From NCBI RefSeq assembly GCF_023806085.1, contig NZ_JAMSLX010000003.1, forward strand, positions 62,001 through 126,000: a stretch of 64,000 nucleotides of DNA, written 5' to 3'. This document shows positions 1-8,728 of the stretch, piece after piece. Below the pieces are notes generated by a model that saw nothing but the letters and a program-made list of their open reading frames with translations, did no database searches and was not told the DNA's origin. The stretch comes from Hephaestia sp. MAHUQ-44 (GTDB taxonomy: Bacteria > Pseudomonadota > Alphaproteobacteria > Sphingomonadales > Sphingomonadaceae). The first letter of the stretch is position 1, and each line of letters starts with the position of its first letter. The translations under genes were made by a program, and so were the position numbers.

Positions 1-664
1 CCTGGATGACGCGGGCGGTGGCCATCGCGCCGCCGAAGCTCGAGCGGTTGGTGATCGCGCGCGCGCGCGTTCTGGTCCAGCCGGCGAGGAAGAAATAGAC
101 CACGAGGATGCCGAAGAAGAGCTGGATGATGACCACCGGCGCCGAGGTCGCGGCGAGTTCGATCAGCGAATTGGGCGGCGCGACCGCGGCTTGCTCGGCG
201 CGGCCGATCGGCCCCGAGGCGAATTTCTCGATCGTCGCATCGACGTAATGCGTGAGGCTCGCGTAGAAATCGAGCAGCGGCGCGACATTGCTCTGGATGC
301 GATCGATTCGTTCGGGCAGCAGCCGGAAGAATTCGGTCGCGGGCACCACGATCGCCGCCAGCGCGATATTCGCGGCGATCAGGAACAGCAGCACGCACAC
401 AAGCGCCGCGATCGGCGCGGGAATGCGGTGGCGTTCCTGCCATTCGAGCACCGGCACCAGCGCGACCGCGATCACCAGCGCGGCGGTGACAGGCAGGAAG
501 AATTCAGCGCCGGCCTTGAGCGCGAACGGAGTCGCGATCGCCACCCCCGTCCCGACCAGCAACGTCAGCGCGGCAAGCAGCCGATCGCGCCGCATCGGTT
601 CCCGCAGCCAGCCGTCGTCGCCGGTGCGCGTCGCCTCGTCCCTGGTCGCCAAACGCTTGTCCAC
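1..664 (-). CDS. AI-2E family transporter (5' part, runs off the window)
   Basis: This minus-strand frame stays open to the left edge, so only the N-terminal two thirds or so is present. The translation has a short charged N-terminus, hydrophobic segments (about residues 28-60 and 75-100), then an amphipathic stretch with FFRLLPERID, and a membrane segment near IQLFFGILVVYFFLAGW. This order is typical of the AI-2E/PerM permease family (PF01594), eight-helix inner-membrane proteins whose substrates are mostly unknown. I chose the GTG at 664 because GGAAAGG lies just upstream; an ATG at 595 is the alternative. It is transcribed away from the acyl-CoA synthetase gene end. Family assignment is fairly sure; substrate is unknown. 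Confidence 0.72.
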   Translation of the reverse strand, partial: MDKRLATRDEATRTGDDGWLREPMRRDRLLAALTLLVGTGVAIATPFALKAGAEFFLPVTAALVIAVALVPVLEWQERHRIPAPIAALVCVLLFLIAANIALAAIVVPATEFFRLLPERIDRIQSNVAPLLDFYASLTHYVDATIEKFASGPIGRAEQAAVAPPNSLIELAATSAPVVIIQLFFGILVVYFFLAGWTRTRARAITNRSSFGGAMATARVIQ

Positions 665-814
665 ACTTTGCCTTTCCCAGACCTTTGCCCGCACCAGCGC
701 CCGTGCCCGGACACCGAGCTTGCGAGTCGATCCTAGCGGGATTTGGCGCACCGCGTCATCCCGCGCAACGCGGACGATCGCGACGGGCCGCGCCGGCAAT
801 GCGGCGCCCGGAAA

Positions 815-2557
815 TCAGGAGGCCGCTTCGACGGCGAACAAGGTTTTGAGATCGCGCTTGAGGATTTTGCCGTTGGCGTTGCGCGGCAGCGTTTCAGCGA
901 CGAAGCGGATCGCCACCGGCACCTTGAACGCGGCAAGGTGGCGCCCGACCCATTGTTGCAATTCGGCCTCGCTCGCGCTGCTGCCCGGCGCAAGATGGAC
1001 GACCGCCACGGGCTCCTCGCCCAGCGTGCGATGGGGGATACCGATCAGCGCGCAATCGGTGACCGCGGGGTGCGCGTAGAGGACATTCTCGACCTCGCTC
1101 GAATAGATATTCTCGCCGCCGCGGATGACGATGTCCTTGGCGCGATCGACGATGAAGCAGAACCCCTCGTCATCGAGCCGCGCGATATCGCCGGTGCGGA
1201 CCCAGCCGTCGACGAAGGTCGCGGCGGTGGCGGCGGGGTTGTTCCAATAGCCGTTCACGATCATCGGGCCCCTCGCCCATAATTCGCCGACCTCGCCCAG
1301 CGGGAGCTCGTGCGTACCATCTTCCGACATGATCTTGAGATCGGCGGTGGCGACGGCGGGGCCGCAGCTTTCGGGCCGGTTGAGATAATCCTCGCCCGAA
1401 TGCGTGGTGACGGTCGCCATCGTCTCGGTCATCCCCCAGCCGCTACCGGGCAGCGCGCCGAATTCGGCATGGATGCGCCGCACCAGTTCGGGCGCGGCGG
1501 GCGCGCCGCCGTAAGCGATCGATTCGAGGCTCGACAGATCGAAACGGTCGCGCTCGGGATGTTCGAGCAATTGCCACGCGATCGTCGGCACCCCGCCGGT
1601 CATCGCCACCTTCTCGCGCTCGATGATCGCCATCGCCGCGACCGGTTCCCATTTGCGCATGAACACCAAAGTGCTGCCGGTGGCGATCACGCCCATCATC
1701 ACCGCGCTCGACGCGGTGACGTGGAACAGCGGGATGACGAGCAGGATCGAGCGCGGGGTCGGCTCGGGCGGGGTTTCGCCGCGCCTGAGGCACGCGCGCG
1801 CCGCCGCGAAACCGCCCGACAGGATGTTGGTCGCCATGTTGCGGTGCGTGCCGAGCGCGCCCTTGGGGGCGCCCGTGGTGCCGCTGGTATAGAAAATCCC
1901 CGCCGCATCGTCGGGCGCGATCTCGGCTGGGGGCAGAGGCGAATCGGGGAGCGTCGTATAATCCCTAGGCGTACCGATCACGGCCTCAAGCGCGGTCGCT
2001 CCGCCGAGCGGGTCCGCCGCGCGCGTGACGATCACATGGTGCAGGTCGGGCAGGTCGGCATAGTGATCGGCAAGGCATTGGTGGCGCCGTTCGTCGGCGA
2101 TCAGCACCGCCGCCCCCGAATCGGCCAGCCCATAGGCAAGCTCGGCCCCGGTCCACCACGCATTGAGCGGCACCACGATCGCGCCGAGCGTCACCACCGC
2201 GAAGAACGCCACCGGCCATTCGGGCAGGTTGCGCATCGCCAGCGCGACGCGATCGCCCTTGCCCACCCCCAGCGCGGCGAGATGCGTCGCCAGCGCGGCA
2301 ATCGCGCGGAAATTGGCCTCGTAACTGACGCGTTCGTTGTCGTAGACGGTGAAGGGCAAGTCGCCATAGGCACGCGCCGCCTCGATCAGCGCGCGCAGAT
2401 GCGCCGGCGAATGCTTCCAGACCCGCGTCGGCACGCCCCGGATCGTCACCGTTTCCATCTCGAACTTCTGGCCCGGCGCGGTGAGCAGCGCTTCCGCCTC
2501 GGCGATCGACATGGCCGGCCAGGCTGGATCGAGCGCGACGACAGGCTGGCTGCTCAT
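815..2557 (-). CDS. Class I adenylate-forming acyl-CoA synthetase
   Basis: A 580-residue acyl-CoA ligase that would activate a carboxylic acid with ATP and CoA for beta-oxidation. The P-loop-like motif YTSGTTGAPKG is near the middle, followed by a GWGMTET segment, the adenylation motif YWNNPAATAATF...GWVRTGDIA, and the C-terminal DRAKDIVIRGGENIYSSEVE hinge, with the catalytic Lys in NGKILKRDLK near the end. Length and motif order fit the FadD/CaiC-type family. The start is the ATG at 2557, preceded by GGAGAGG; an upstream in-frame ATG pair at 2575 lacks a good site. It is divergent from the fused hydratase/dehydrogenase gene, and the two probably share a control region. The acyl substrate cannot be read from the sequence. 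Confidence 0.9.
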   Translation of the reverse strand: MSSQPVVALDPAWPAMSIAEAEALLTAPGQKFEMETVTIRGVPTRVWKHSPAHLRALIEAARAYGDLPFTVYDNERVSYEANFRAIAALATHLAALGVGKGDRVALAMRNLPEWPVAFFAVVTLGAIVVPLNAWWTGAELAYGLADSGAAVLIADERRHQCLADHYADLPDLHHVIVTRAADPLGGATALEAVIGTPRDYTTLPDSPLPPAEIAPDDAAGIFYTSGTTGAPKGALGTHRNMATNILSGGFAAARACLRRGETPPEPTPRSILLVIPLFHVTASSAVMMGVIATGSTLVFMRKWEPVAAMAIIEREKVAMTGGVPTIAWQLLEHPERDRFDLSSLESIAYGGAPAAPELVRRIHAEFGALPGSGWGMTETMATVTTHSGEDYLNRPESCGPAVATADLKIMSEDGTHELPLGEVGELWARGPMIVNGYWNNPAATAATFVDGWVRTGDIARLDDEGFCFIVDRAKDIVIRGGENIYSSEVENVLYAHPAVTDCALIGIPHRTLGEEPVAVVHLAPGSSASEAELQQWVGRHLAAFKVPVAIRFVAETLPRNANGKILKRDLKTLFAVEAAS

Positions 2558-2673
2558 AGGGCACCTCTCCATCATATTCAGAATGTCGGGTTTGGATATT
2601 TATCCGACGCTTATGACGTTAGTGTTGATTCATACGCCGCTCAAGGCAATAGGAGAATCAGCATTTGAACACA

Positions 2674-2688
2674 GGGTATGCCATACCC
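2674..2688. promoter_or_regulatory. Candidate operator palindrome in the divergent acyl-CoA gene control region
   Basis: GGGTATG-C-CATACCC is a perfect 7-bp inverted repeat around one base, lying between the divergent acyl-CoA synthetase and hydratase/dehydrogenase genes, 55 bp before the ATG at 2743. Size and symmetry suit a dimeric repressor such as a TetR-type fatty-acid regulator. No regulator gene is adjacent, so the binding protein is unknown. A weak promoter-like TTGATT-17-AATAGG lies just upstream (2625 onward). Confidence 0.4.
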
Positions 2689-2742
2689 CGAGACAGACGC
2701 GGGCGCTCACGCCCCGCTGTCGCCACAGGAGAGACCGGAATC

Positions 2743-4770
2743 ATGACGAGCCCCATCACCCTCCACCGCCACGACGACGTGCTCGTCATCGTGTCGGACA
2801 ACCCGCCGGTGAACGCGCTCGGCGCCGCGGTACGGCAGGGGCTTGAAGCCGCGGTGAAGGAGGGCATCGCCGATGCGAGCATCGCCGCGATGGTGATCCG
2901 CTGCGACGGGCGGACCTTCTTCGCGGGCGCCGACATCACCGAATTCGGCAAGCCGATGGTCGAGCCCGCGCTGCCCACGCTGGTCGACATGATCGAGGCC
3001 GCCGACAAGCCCGTGATCGCGGCGATCCACGGCACCGCGCTGGGCGGCGGGTGCGAGGTCGCGCTGGGCTGCCATTACCGGATCGCCGTGCCGTCGGCGA
3101 AGCTCGGCACCCCCGAGGTCAAGCTCGGCCTGCTTCCCGGTGCGGGCGGCACGCAGCGCATCCCCCGCGTCGCCGGCGTGGCGCTCGCGCTGGAGATGAC
3201 CGCCAAGGGCGATCCGATCGCGGCGAAAAGGGCACTCGACGCGGGGCTGATCGATCGGCTCGCGGGCGAGGCCAGCCTCGAGGCCGACGCGCTTCGCTTC
3301 GCCAGGGAAATGATCGGCAAGCCGCTGCCGCGCGCGAGCCAGAAAACCGTCACGCCCGACCCCGAGGCGGTCGCGGCGTTCACCAAGGCCAACGCGCGCC
3401 GCTTCCGCGGCTTCGACGCGCCCGCCGCCAACATCGCCTGCGTCGTCAAGGCGACCGAAGTGCCGTTCGAGGAGGGTATCCAGTTCGAGCGGCAGGAATT
3501 CATGAAGCTGATGATGGGCGTCCAATCCGCCGCGCAGCGCCACATCTTCTTCGCGGAACGCAAGGCCGCCAAGATCGACGGCATCGCCGACGACATCGCG
3601 CTGCGCGCGATCAAACGCGTCGGCGTGATCGGCGCGGGCACGATGGGCGGCGGCATTTCGATGAACTTCCTGTCGGCGGGAATCCCGGTGACGATCGTCG
3701 AGATGCAGCAGGAAGCGCTCGATCGCGGTACCGATACGATGCGCAGGAATTACGAAGCCACCGCCGCCAAGGGCCGGATGACCGCCGCACAGGTCGAGGC
3801 GGCAATGGGCGCGCTCACCCCGACGCTCACGCTCGAAGACCTCGCCGATTGCGACCTCATCATCGAGGCGGTGTACGAGGAAATGGGCGTCAAGAAGGAC
3901 ATTTTCGGCAAGCTGGACGCGATCGCCAAACCCGGCGCGATTCTCGCCTCGAACACCTCCTATCTCGACATCAACGAGATCGCCGCCGTCACCAGGCGGC
4001 CGCAGGACGTGCTGGGGATGCACTTTTTCTCGCCCGCCAATGTGATGAAGCTGCTCGAGGTCGTGCGCGGCGACAAGACGGCGGACGATGTGCTCGCGAC
4101 GGTGATGGCGCTGGCCAAGAAGATCAGGAAGGTCGCGGTGGTCGCGGGCGTGTGCCACGGCTTCATCGGCAACCGGATGCTGATGCCGCGCCAGGTCGAG
4201 GCGATGAAGCTGCTGATGGAAGGCGCGACGCCCGAACAGATCGACAAGGTGCATGTCGAGTTCGGGATGCCGATGGGGCCGTTCCAGATGAGCGACCTCG
4301 CGGGCGTCGATATCGGCTGGCACCGCGACCCGACGCGGATCGAAAGCATCCGCGACGCCCTCGCCGCCGAGAAGCGCTGGGGCCAGAAGACCAAGGCGGG
4401 GTTCTACGATTATGACGACAAGAGGAACCCCTCCCCCAGCCCCCGCGTCGCCGAGATCATCGAGGATTTCCGGAAGAAAACCGGGGCCAAGCAGCATGAG
4501 GTGACGACGGAGGAGATCGTCGAGCGCACGCTGTATACGATGGTCAACGAGGGCGCGCTGATCCTCGCAGAAGGCAAGGCGCAGCGTGCGAGCGACATCG
4601 ATGTGGTGTGGATCTACGGCTATGGCTGGCCGGTCTATCGCGGCGGGCCGATGTTCTGGGCCGATACCGAGGGCCTGAAGACAATCGTCGCCGGGCTGGA
4701 GAAGCACGGGTTCGATGTGGCGCCGCTGTTGCGCGAAAAGGCCGACAAGGGCGGGCGGTTCACGTCATGA
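2743..4770 (+). CDS. Fused enoyl-CoA hydratase / 3-hydroxyacyl-CoA dehydrogenase (FadB/FadJ-like)
   Basis: A 675-residue bifunctional beta-oxidation enzyme. The N-terminal crotonase domain (about residues 1-190) shows the oxyanion-hole segments [10 protein letters not shown] (near 62) and [14 protein letters not shown] (near 96) and the acid region [13 protein letters not shown] (near 123). The NAD-binding 3-hydroxyacyl-CoA dehydrogenase part starts at [13 protein letters not shown] (near 292), with the catalytic HFFSPA segment near 426 and a C-terminal helical domain ending in [17 protein letters not shown]. It would hydrate enoyl-CoA and oxidise the 3-hydroxyacyl-CoA. The start at 2743 follows ACAGGAGAG; a frame extension back to 2665 looks like non-coding leader. 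Co-located with the synthetase, dehydrogenases and thioesterase, so one catabolic cluster is likely. Confidence 0.93.
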   Translation: MTSPITLHRHDDVLVIVSDNPPVNALGAAVRQGLEAAVKEGIADASIAAMVIRCDGRTFFAGADITEFGKPMVEPALPTLVDMIEAADKPVIAAIHGTALGGGCEVALGCHYRIAVPSAKLGTPEVKLGLLPGAGGTQRIPRVAGVALALEMTAKGDPIAAKRALDAGLIDRLAGEASLEADALRFAREMIGKPLPRASQKTVTPDPEAVAAFTKANARRFRGFDAPAANIACVVKATEVPFEEGIQFERQEFMKLMMGVQSAAQRHIFFAERKAAKIDGIADDIALRAIKRVGVIGAGTMGGGISMNFLSAGIPVTIVEMQQEALDRGTDTMRRNYEATAAKGRMTAAQVEAAMGALTPTLTLEDLADCDLIIEAVYEEMGVKKDIFGKLDAIAKPGAILASNTSYLDINEIAAVTRRPQDVLGMHFFSPANVMKLLEVVRGDKTADDVLATVMALAKKIRKVAVVAGVCHGFIGNRMLMPRQVEAMKLLMEGATPEQIDKVHVEFGMPMGPFQMSDLAGVDIGWHRDPTRIESIRDALAAEKRWGQKTKAGFYDYDDKRNPSPSPRVAEIIEDFRKKTGAKQHEVTTEEIVERTLYTMVNEGALILAEGKAQRASDIDVVWIYGYGWPVYRGGPMFWADTEGLKTIVAGLEKHGFDVAPLLREKADKGGRFTS

Positions 4771-4783
4771 GCGCGCCCTCCTC

Positions 4784-4868
4784 GTCATGCCGGACGTGTT
4801 CCGGCATCCAAGACGCACCGGCGGCAGCTTGTGCGGCGCGTTGGACCCCGGAACAAGTCCGGGGTGAC
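4784..4868. repeat. Intergenic palindromic repeat (two hairpins, REPIN-like)
   Basis: Two perfect hairpins, ATGCCGGA/TCCGGCAT (4787-4794 and 4800-4807) and ACCCCGGA/TCCGGGGT (4845-4852 and 4858-4865), face each other across about 37 bp. The outer ends CGTCA and TGACG are inverted to each other. A relative lies at 14560-14650. The right end runs straight into the Shine-Dalgarno of the amidase gene. Confidence 0.75.
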
Positions 4869-4879
4869 GGAGGGGGTTG

Positions 4880-6187
4880 GTGAGGCGCACCGCTCTCCAG
4901 ACCGCCGCCGCGATTCGGGCTGGCCAAAGTTCGGCGCTCGCCGAGACCGAGGCGGCGATCGCGCGGATCGAGGCGGGCGACGGTGAGATCAACGCGGTCG
5001 TGGTACGCGATTTCGATCGCGCGCGGGCCGCCGCCAAGGCGCTCGACGATCGCGGGCCCGATGACCGCCCGCTGTTCGGCGTACCGATGACGGTCAAGGA
5101 GAGTTTCGACATCGCCGGGCTGCCGTCGAGTTGGGGCTTTGCCGAGCACGCCGACCATATCGCCAGCGCCGACGCGGTCACCGTCCAGCGGCTCAAGGCG
5201 GCGGGGGCGGTGATCCTCGGCAAGACCAACGTTCCGGTCGGGCTCGCCGATTTGCAATCGAACAACCCCAATTACGGGCGCACGCGCAACCCGCATCATC
5301 TTAAGCGTGTCTGCGGTGGCTCATCGGGCGGCGCGGCGGCAGCGCTCGCGGCGGGGTATGTGCCGATCGAACTGGGTTCGGACATTGGCGGCTCGATCCG
5401 CGTGCCGGCGGCGTTCTGCGGCGTGTGGGGGCACAAATCGAGCTTCACCGCGATCGCCCCCGAGGGCCATTATTTCCCCCGCACAGACAATGCGCGTATC
5501 GCGATGTCGGTGATCGGCCCGCTGGCCGCCGATCCCGACGATCTCGCCGCCGAACTCGCCGTACTCACCGATATCCCGCTGCCCCGGCCCGCGCCGCGCA
5601 AACATGGCGACTGGCGCATCCTGCTGCTGCCCGAACATCCCGTCGCCAAGGCACAGGCCGCGATCAAACAGGCGATCCACGGCGTCGGCGATGCGTTCGA
5701 GAAAGCCGGGGCGCGGGTCGATCGCGCGAGCGACCTGCTGCCCGATCTCGCCGAGCAATATGGGGATTACATGCACATGCTCAATATCGCGATGACGCGC
5801 GGTGCCAAGCAGGAAAGCCGCCCGCTGCCGACGCTGGCCGACTGGTTCGGGTTGCTCGACGATCAGGCGCGCAACGTGCGGGTGTGGCAGCGGCTGTTCG
5901 CCGATTATGACGCGGTGATCGCTCCCGCCTGGGGCACCACCGCCTTTCCGCACGACGACACGCCGATCACCGAGCGCCGGCTCGACATGGATGGTGAGGA
6001 TACCCAGTTCGGGCTCCAGCTCGCCTGGCCCGGCCTCGCCACCTTCCCGATGCTGCCCGCCACCAGCGTGCCCGTAGGCACGGATGCCGAGGGGTTACCG
6101 ATCGGCGTGCAGGTGATTGCCGACACCAACCGCGATTTCACCGCGATCGCTGTCGCCAAGGCCGCGCATGACCTGGTGATGCGATGA
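4880..6187 (+). CDS. Amidase-signature family amidase
   Basis: A 435-residue hydrolase of the amidase-signature family, which cleaves C-N amide bonds with a Ser-cisSer-Lys triad. The three residues are visible: Lys73 in MTVKESFDIAG, Ser148 in the GGSSGG motif, and Ser172 in GSDIGGSIRVPA, with the usual spacing of 24 between the two serines. I chose the GTG at 4880, six bases after GGAGG; a TTG at 4877 is closer than expected. That ribosome-binding site is formed by the right end of the preceding palindromic repeat. It sits between beta-oxidation genes, so it may release a carboxylate or act on an acyl amide, but substrate is not predictable. Confidence 0.9.
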   Translation: MRRTALQTAAAIRAGQSSALAETEAAIARIEAGDGEINAVVVRDFDRARAAAKALDDRGPDDRPLFGVPMTVKESFDIAGLPSSWGFAEHADHIASADAVTVQRLKAAGAVILGKTNVPVGLADLQSNNPNYGRTRNPHHLKRVCGGSSGGAAAALAAGYVPIELGSDIGGSIRVPAAFCGVWGHKSSFTAIAPEGHYFPRTDNARIAMSVIGPLAADPDDLAAELAVLTDIPLPRPAPRKHGDWRILLLPEHPVAKAQAAIKQAIHGVGDAFEKAGARVDRASDLLPDLAEQYGDYMHMLNIAMTRGAKQESRPLPTLADWFGLLDDQARNVRVWQRLFADYDAVIAPAWGTTAFPHDDTPITERRLDMDGEDTQFGLQLAWPGLATFPMLPATSVPVGTDAEGLPIGVQVIADTNRDFTAIAVAKAAHDLVMR

Positions 6188-6222
6188 CCCTTTCTTTCGT
6201 CACCCCAGCGACGGAGTAGACA

Positions 6223-7410
6223 ATGCCCGATACCGATCTCGCCCAGTTCCGCGCCGATACCCGCATGTGGCTGGAAGCGAATTGCCCGCCCGAGATGCGC
6301 AAACCGGTGCGCGCCGAAACCGACGTGTGCTGGGGCGGGCGCGACCAATCGAAACTTACCCCTGCGCAAAAGCAGTGGATGGACGCGATGGGCGCGCGTG
6401 GCTGGACGGTGCCCGACTGGCCCAAGGCCTATGGCGGCGGCGGGCTGTCGCCAGCCGAGACCAAGGTGCTGCGCGAGGAGATGCGCCGGATCACCGCGCG
6501 CAATCCCTTGAACAGCTTCGGCATCTCGATGCTCGGCCCGGCGCTGCTCAAATACGGCACCGAAGAACAGAAGCTCGACTATCTGCCCAAGATCGCGCGC
6601 GGCGAGATCCGCTGGTGCCAGGGCTATTCGGAGCCCAATGCGGGGTCCGACCTCGCCGGGCTCGCGACCTCGGCCGAGGATGCGGGCGACCATTATGTCG
6701 TCAACGGGCAGAAAGTGTGGACCAGCTATGCCGACAAGGCCGACTGGATCTTCTGCCTCGTGCGCACCTCGAAGGAATCGAAGCAGGGCGGGATCAGCTT
6801 CGTGCTGTTCGACATGGCGAGCGAGGGCGTCTCGACCAAACCGATCCTGCTGATTTCGGGCAATTCGCCGTTCTGCGAGACCTTTTTCGACAATGTGAAG
6901 GTGCCCAAGAGCCAGCGCGTCCATGACGAGAACAAGGGCTGGGACGTCGCCAAATATCTGCTCGGCCACGAGCGCGAGATGATCTCGGGCATGGGGCTTG
7001 GCGGGGCGGCGGGCAATCCGCTGATCGACGGCGCGATCGCGACGGTGGGGCTCGACGACAACGGCCGGCTCGCCGATCCGCTGTTGCGCGCTGGAATCGC
7101 CGAATTCGAGGTCCGCGCGAAGGCGTTCGCGATGACATCCGAGCGCTTCATCGACGAATTGAAGGCGGGCAAGGCGCATCCCGCGCAGCCCAGCATGATG
7201 AAATATTACGGCACCGAGCTGAACAAGCGCCGCCACGAACTGATGATGGCGGCGGGCGGATCGGACGCGCTCGAATGGGAAAGCGAGGCCTCGTCGGGTG
7301 GCGCTGGCGCGCGTGCCTGGCTGCGCACCAAGGCCAATTCGATCGAGGGCGGGACAAGCGAGATCCAGCTCAACATCATCGCAAAGCGGATATTGGAATT
7401 GCCGAACTGA
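6223..7410 (+). CDS. Acyl-CoA dehydrogenase (likely catalytic subunit of a pair)
   Basis: A 395-residue FAD-dependent acyl-CoA dehydrogenase. The fold is recognisable from the N-terminal helical segment with GWTVPDWPKAYGGGG, the middle beta-domain with QGYSEPNAGSDLAGLATSA, and the C-terminal region ending SIEGGTSEIQLNIIAKRI. Glu375 in EGGTSEI is at the position of the catalytic base in medium-chain-type enzymes. It lies 35 bp after the amidase and 65 bp before a second, dissimilar acyl-CoA dehydrogenase that lacks this residue. Adjacent unequal pairs of this kind form heteromeric enzymes for bulky acyl-CoAs such as steroid side chains in actinobacteria; applying that here is inference. Confidence 0.92.
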   Translation: MPDTDLAQFRADTRMWLEANCPPEMRKPVRAETDVCWGGRDQSKLTPAQKQWMDAMGARGWTVPDWPKAYGGGGLSPAETKVLREEMRRITARNPLNSFGISMLGPALLKYGTEEQKLDYLPKIARGEIRWCQGYSEPNAGSDLAGLATSAEDAGDHYVVNGQKVWTSYADKADWIFCLVRTSKESKQGGISFVLFDMASEGVSTKPILLISGNSPFCETFFDNVKVPKSQRVHDENKGWDVAKYLLGHEREMISGMGLGGAAGNPLIDGAIATVGLDDNGRLADPLLRAGIAEFEVRAKAFAMTSERFIDELKAGKAHPAQPSMMKYYGTELNKRRHELMMAAGGSDALEWESEASSGGAGARAWLRTKANSIEGGTSEIQLNIIAKRILELPN

Positions 7411-7411
7411 T

Positions 7412-7468
7412 CGTCACCCCCAGCACGCTCGCGTGGCGCAAGATCCCAGCCTGCGCTGGGATGACGGA
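7412..7468. repeat. Intergenic palindromic repeat
   Basis: The clear hairpin is ATCCCAGC (7443-7450), loop CTGC, GCTGGGAT (7455-7462). The left end starts GTCACCCCCAGC and the right end finishes GATGACGG, matching the ends of the larger copy at 41525-41626. Its right end supplies the GGAG in front of the next start codon. Confidence 0.7.
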
Positions 7469-7475
7469 GAAAAAC

Positions 7476-8603
7476 ATGCCCCTCTATCTCAACGACGAAC
7501 AGACGATGCTGCGCGATACCGCGAAGGATTTCGTCGCCGAACACGCCCCCGTCAGCCACCTGCGGGCCTTGCGCGATGCCAGGGACGCGACCGGCTTCTC
7601 GCGCGATCTGTGGAAGCAATTCGCCGAGATGGGCTTCACCGGCATCCTGATCGGCGAAAACGAAGGCGGGCTCGGGCTCGGCCATGTCGAGGCGGGGGTG
7701 GTGCTCGAGGAGATCGGGCGCAACCTCTCGCCCTCCCCCTTCCTCGCCACCGCCGTCGCGGCGGCCGAGGCGCTCAAGGGCACGCAGCACGCCGGGCGCT
7801 GGTTCCCCGGCATCATTGCGGGCGATACGGTCGCTGCGCTTGCGATCGACGAAGGCCCCAAGCACCGCGCCCGGATCGGCATGACCGCCGAGCGATCGGG
7901 CAACGGCTTCAAGCTGACGGGCCGCAAGCAATTCGTCACCCACGCGCATGTCGCCGATCTGATCATCGTCGCCGCGCGCACCGCGGGCAGCGCCGACGAT
8001 GACGACGGCATCACGCTGTTCGCGGTCGATCGCAACGCGGCCGGGCTCACCGACACGCCCGAGCGGCTGGCCGATGCCAGCCTCGCGTCGCGGCTCGATT
8101 TCGACGGGGTCGAGGTCGATGCCGATGCGGTGATCGGCGAGGTCGATGCGGGCGCGGGACCGCTCAAGCGGCTGCTCGCAGCGGGGCGCACCGGGGCGGC
8201 GGCGGAATTGCTCGGCGTTGGCGGCGGCGCGATGGACCTGACGATCGGCTATCTGAAGGAACGCAAGCAATTCGGCACACTAATCGGCAGCTTCCAGGCG
8301 CTCCAGCACCGCGCCGCGCATCTCTATTCGGAAATGGAGGTCGCGCGATCGGCGGTGCTCAAGGCGCAGCAATTGCTCGACGCGGGTGATACGGGCGCCG
8401 ACGCCGCGGTTTCGGTCGCCAAGGCAATGACGGGGATGGCGACGACGCTGAGCGTTCAGGAAAGCGTGCAGATGCACGGCGGGATCGGGATGACCGACGA
8501 ATATGACGTGGGCTTCTACATGAAGCGCGCGCGCGTGCTGGCGGAGATGTTCGGCGACACCAATTTCCACGCCGACCAGCTGGCTCGGGCGGCGGGGTAT
8601 TGA
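7476..8603 (+). CDS. Acyl-CoA dehydrogenase (likely non-catalytic partner subunit)
   Basis: A 375-residue acyl-CoA dehydrogenase homologue with the full fold: N-terminal helices, a middle domain with GNGFKLTGRKQFVTHAHVADLIIVA, and a C-terminal helical domain with RKQFGTLIGSFQALQHRAAHLY and QMHGGIGMTDEYDVGFYMKRA. Where the partner at 6223 has EGGT, this protein has FGDT (residues 359-362), so by eye the catalytic glutamate is missing. The pair therefore resembles alpha-beta heteromeric enzymes in which only one subunit is catalytic. The start at 7476 follows GACGGAGAAAAAC; the open frame back to 7275 overlaps the upstream gene and repeat and is not credible. Confidence 0.88.
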   Translation: MPLYLNDEQTMLRDTAKDFVAEHAPVSHLRALRDARDATGFSRDLWKQFAEMGFTGILIGENEGGLGLGHVEAGVVLEEIGRNLSPSPFLATAVAAAEALKGTQHAGRWFPGIIAGDTVAALAIDEGPKHRARIGMTAERSGNGFKLTGRKQFVTHAHVADLIIVAARTAGSADDDDGITLFAVDRNAAGLTDTPERLADASLASRLDFDGVEVDADAVIGEVDAGAGPLKRLLAAGRTGAAAELLGVGGGAMDLTIGYLKERKQFGTLIGSFQALQHRAAHLYSEMEVARSAVLKAQQLLDAGDTGADAAVSVAKAMTGMATTLSVQESVQMHGGIGMTDEYDVGFYMKRARVLAEMFGDTNFHADQLARAAGY

Positions 8604-8633
8604 CCCCGAACGTAGCGTCCGTCCCCTTGTGAA

Positions 8634-8716
8634 CCGTTCGCCCTGAGCTTGTCGAGGGGCCGTTCTTCCCCTTAACACCGAAAAGAACGGTACTTCGACA
8701 AGCTCAGCACGAACGG
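8634..8716. repeat. Intergenic long inverted repeat
   Basis: Two arms of about 34 nt, starting CCGTTCGCCCTGAGCTTGTC and ending with its imperfect inverse GACAAGCTCAGCACGAACGG, surround a 15-nt centre, with matching GCCGTTCTT/AAGAACGGT inner segments. A second copy of the same family lies at 21496-21577. It occupies most of the gap before tesB; there is no T-run, so it is not an obvious intrinsic terminator. Confidence 0.75.
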
Positions 8717-8728
8717 ATTTCCTGGATC

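Noticed and set aside
2707..4707. Minus-strand open frame of 666 codons opposite the fused hydratase/dehydrogenase gene
   Set aside because: It is a GC-rich antisense frame full of Arg, His and Asp, with no recognisable domain; the plus-strand gene explains the region.
8634..8716. Intrinsic terminator between the dehydrogenase and tesB
   Set aside because: No T-run follows on either strand, and a second copy occurs elsewhere, so it is treated as a repeat.
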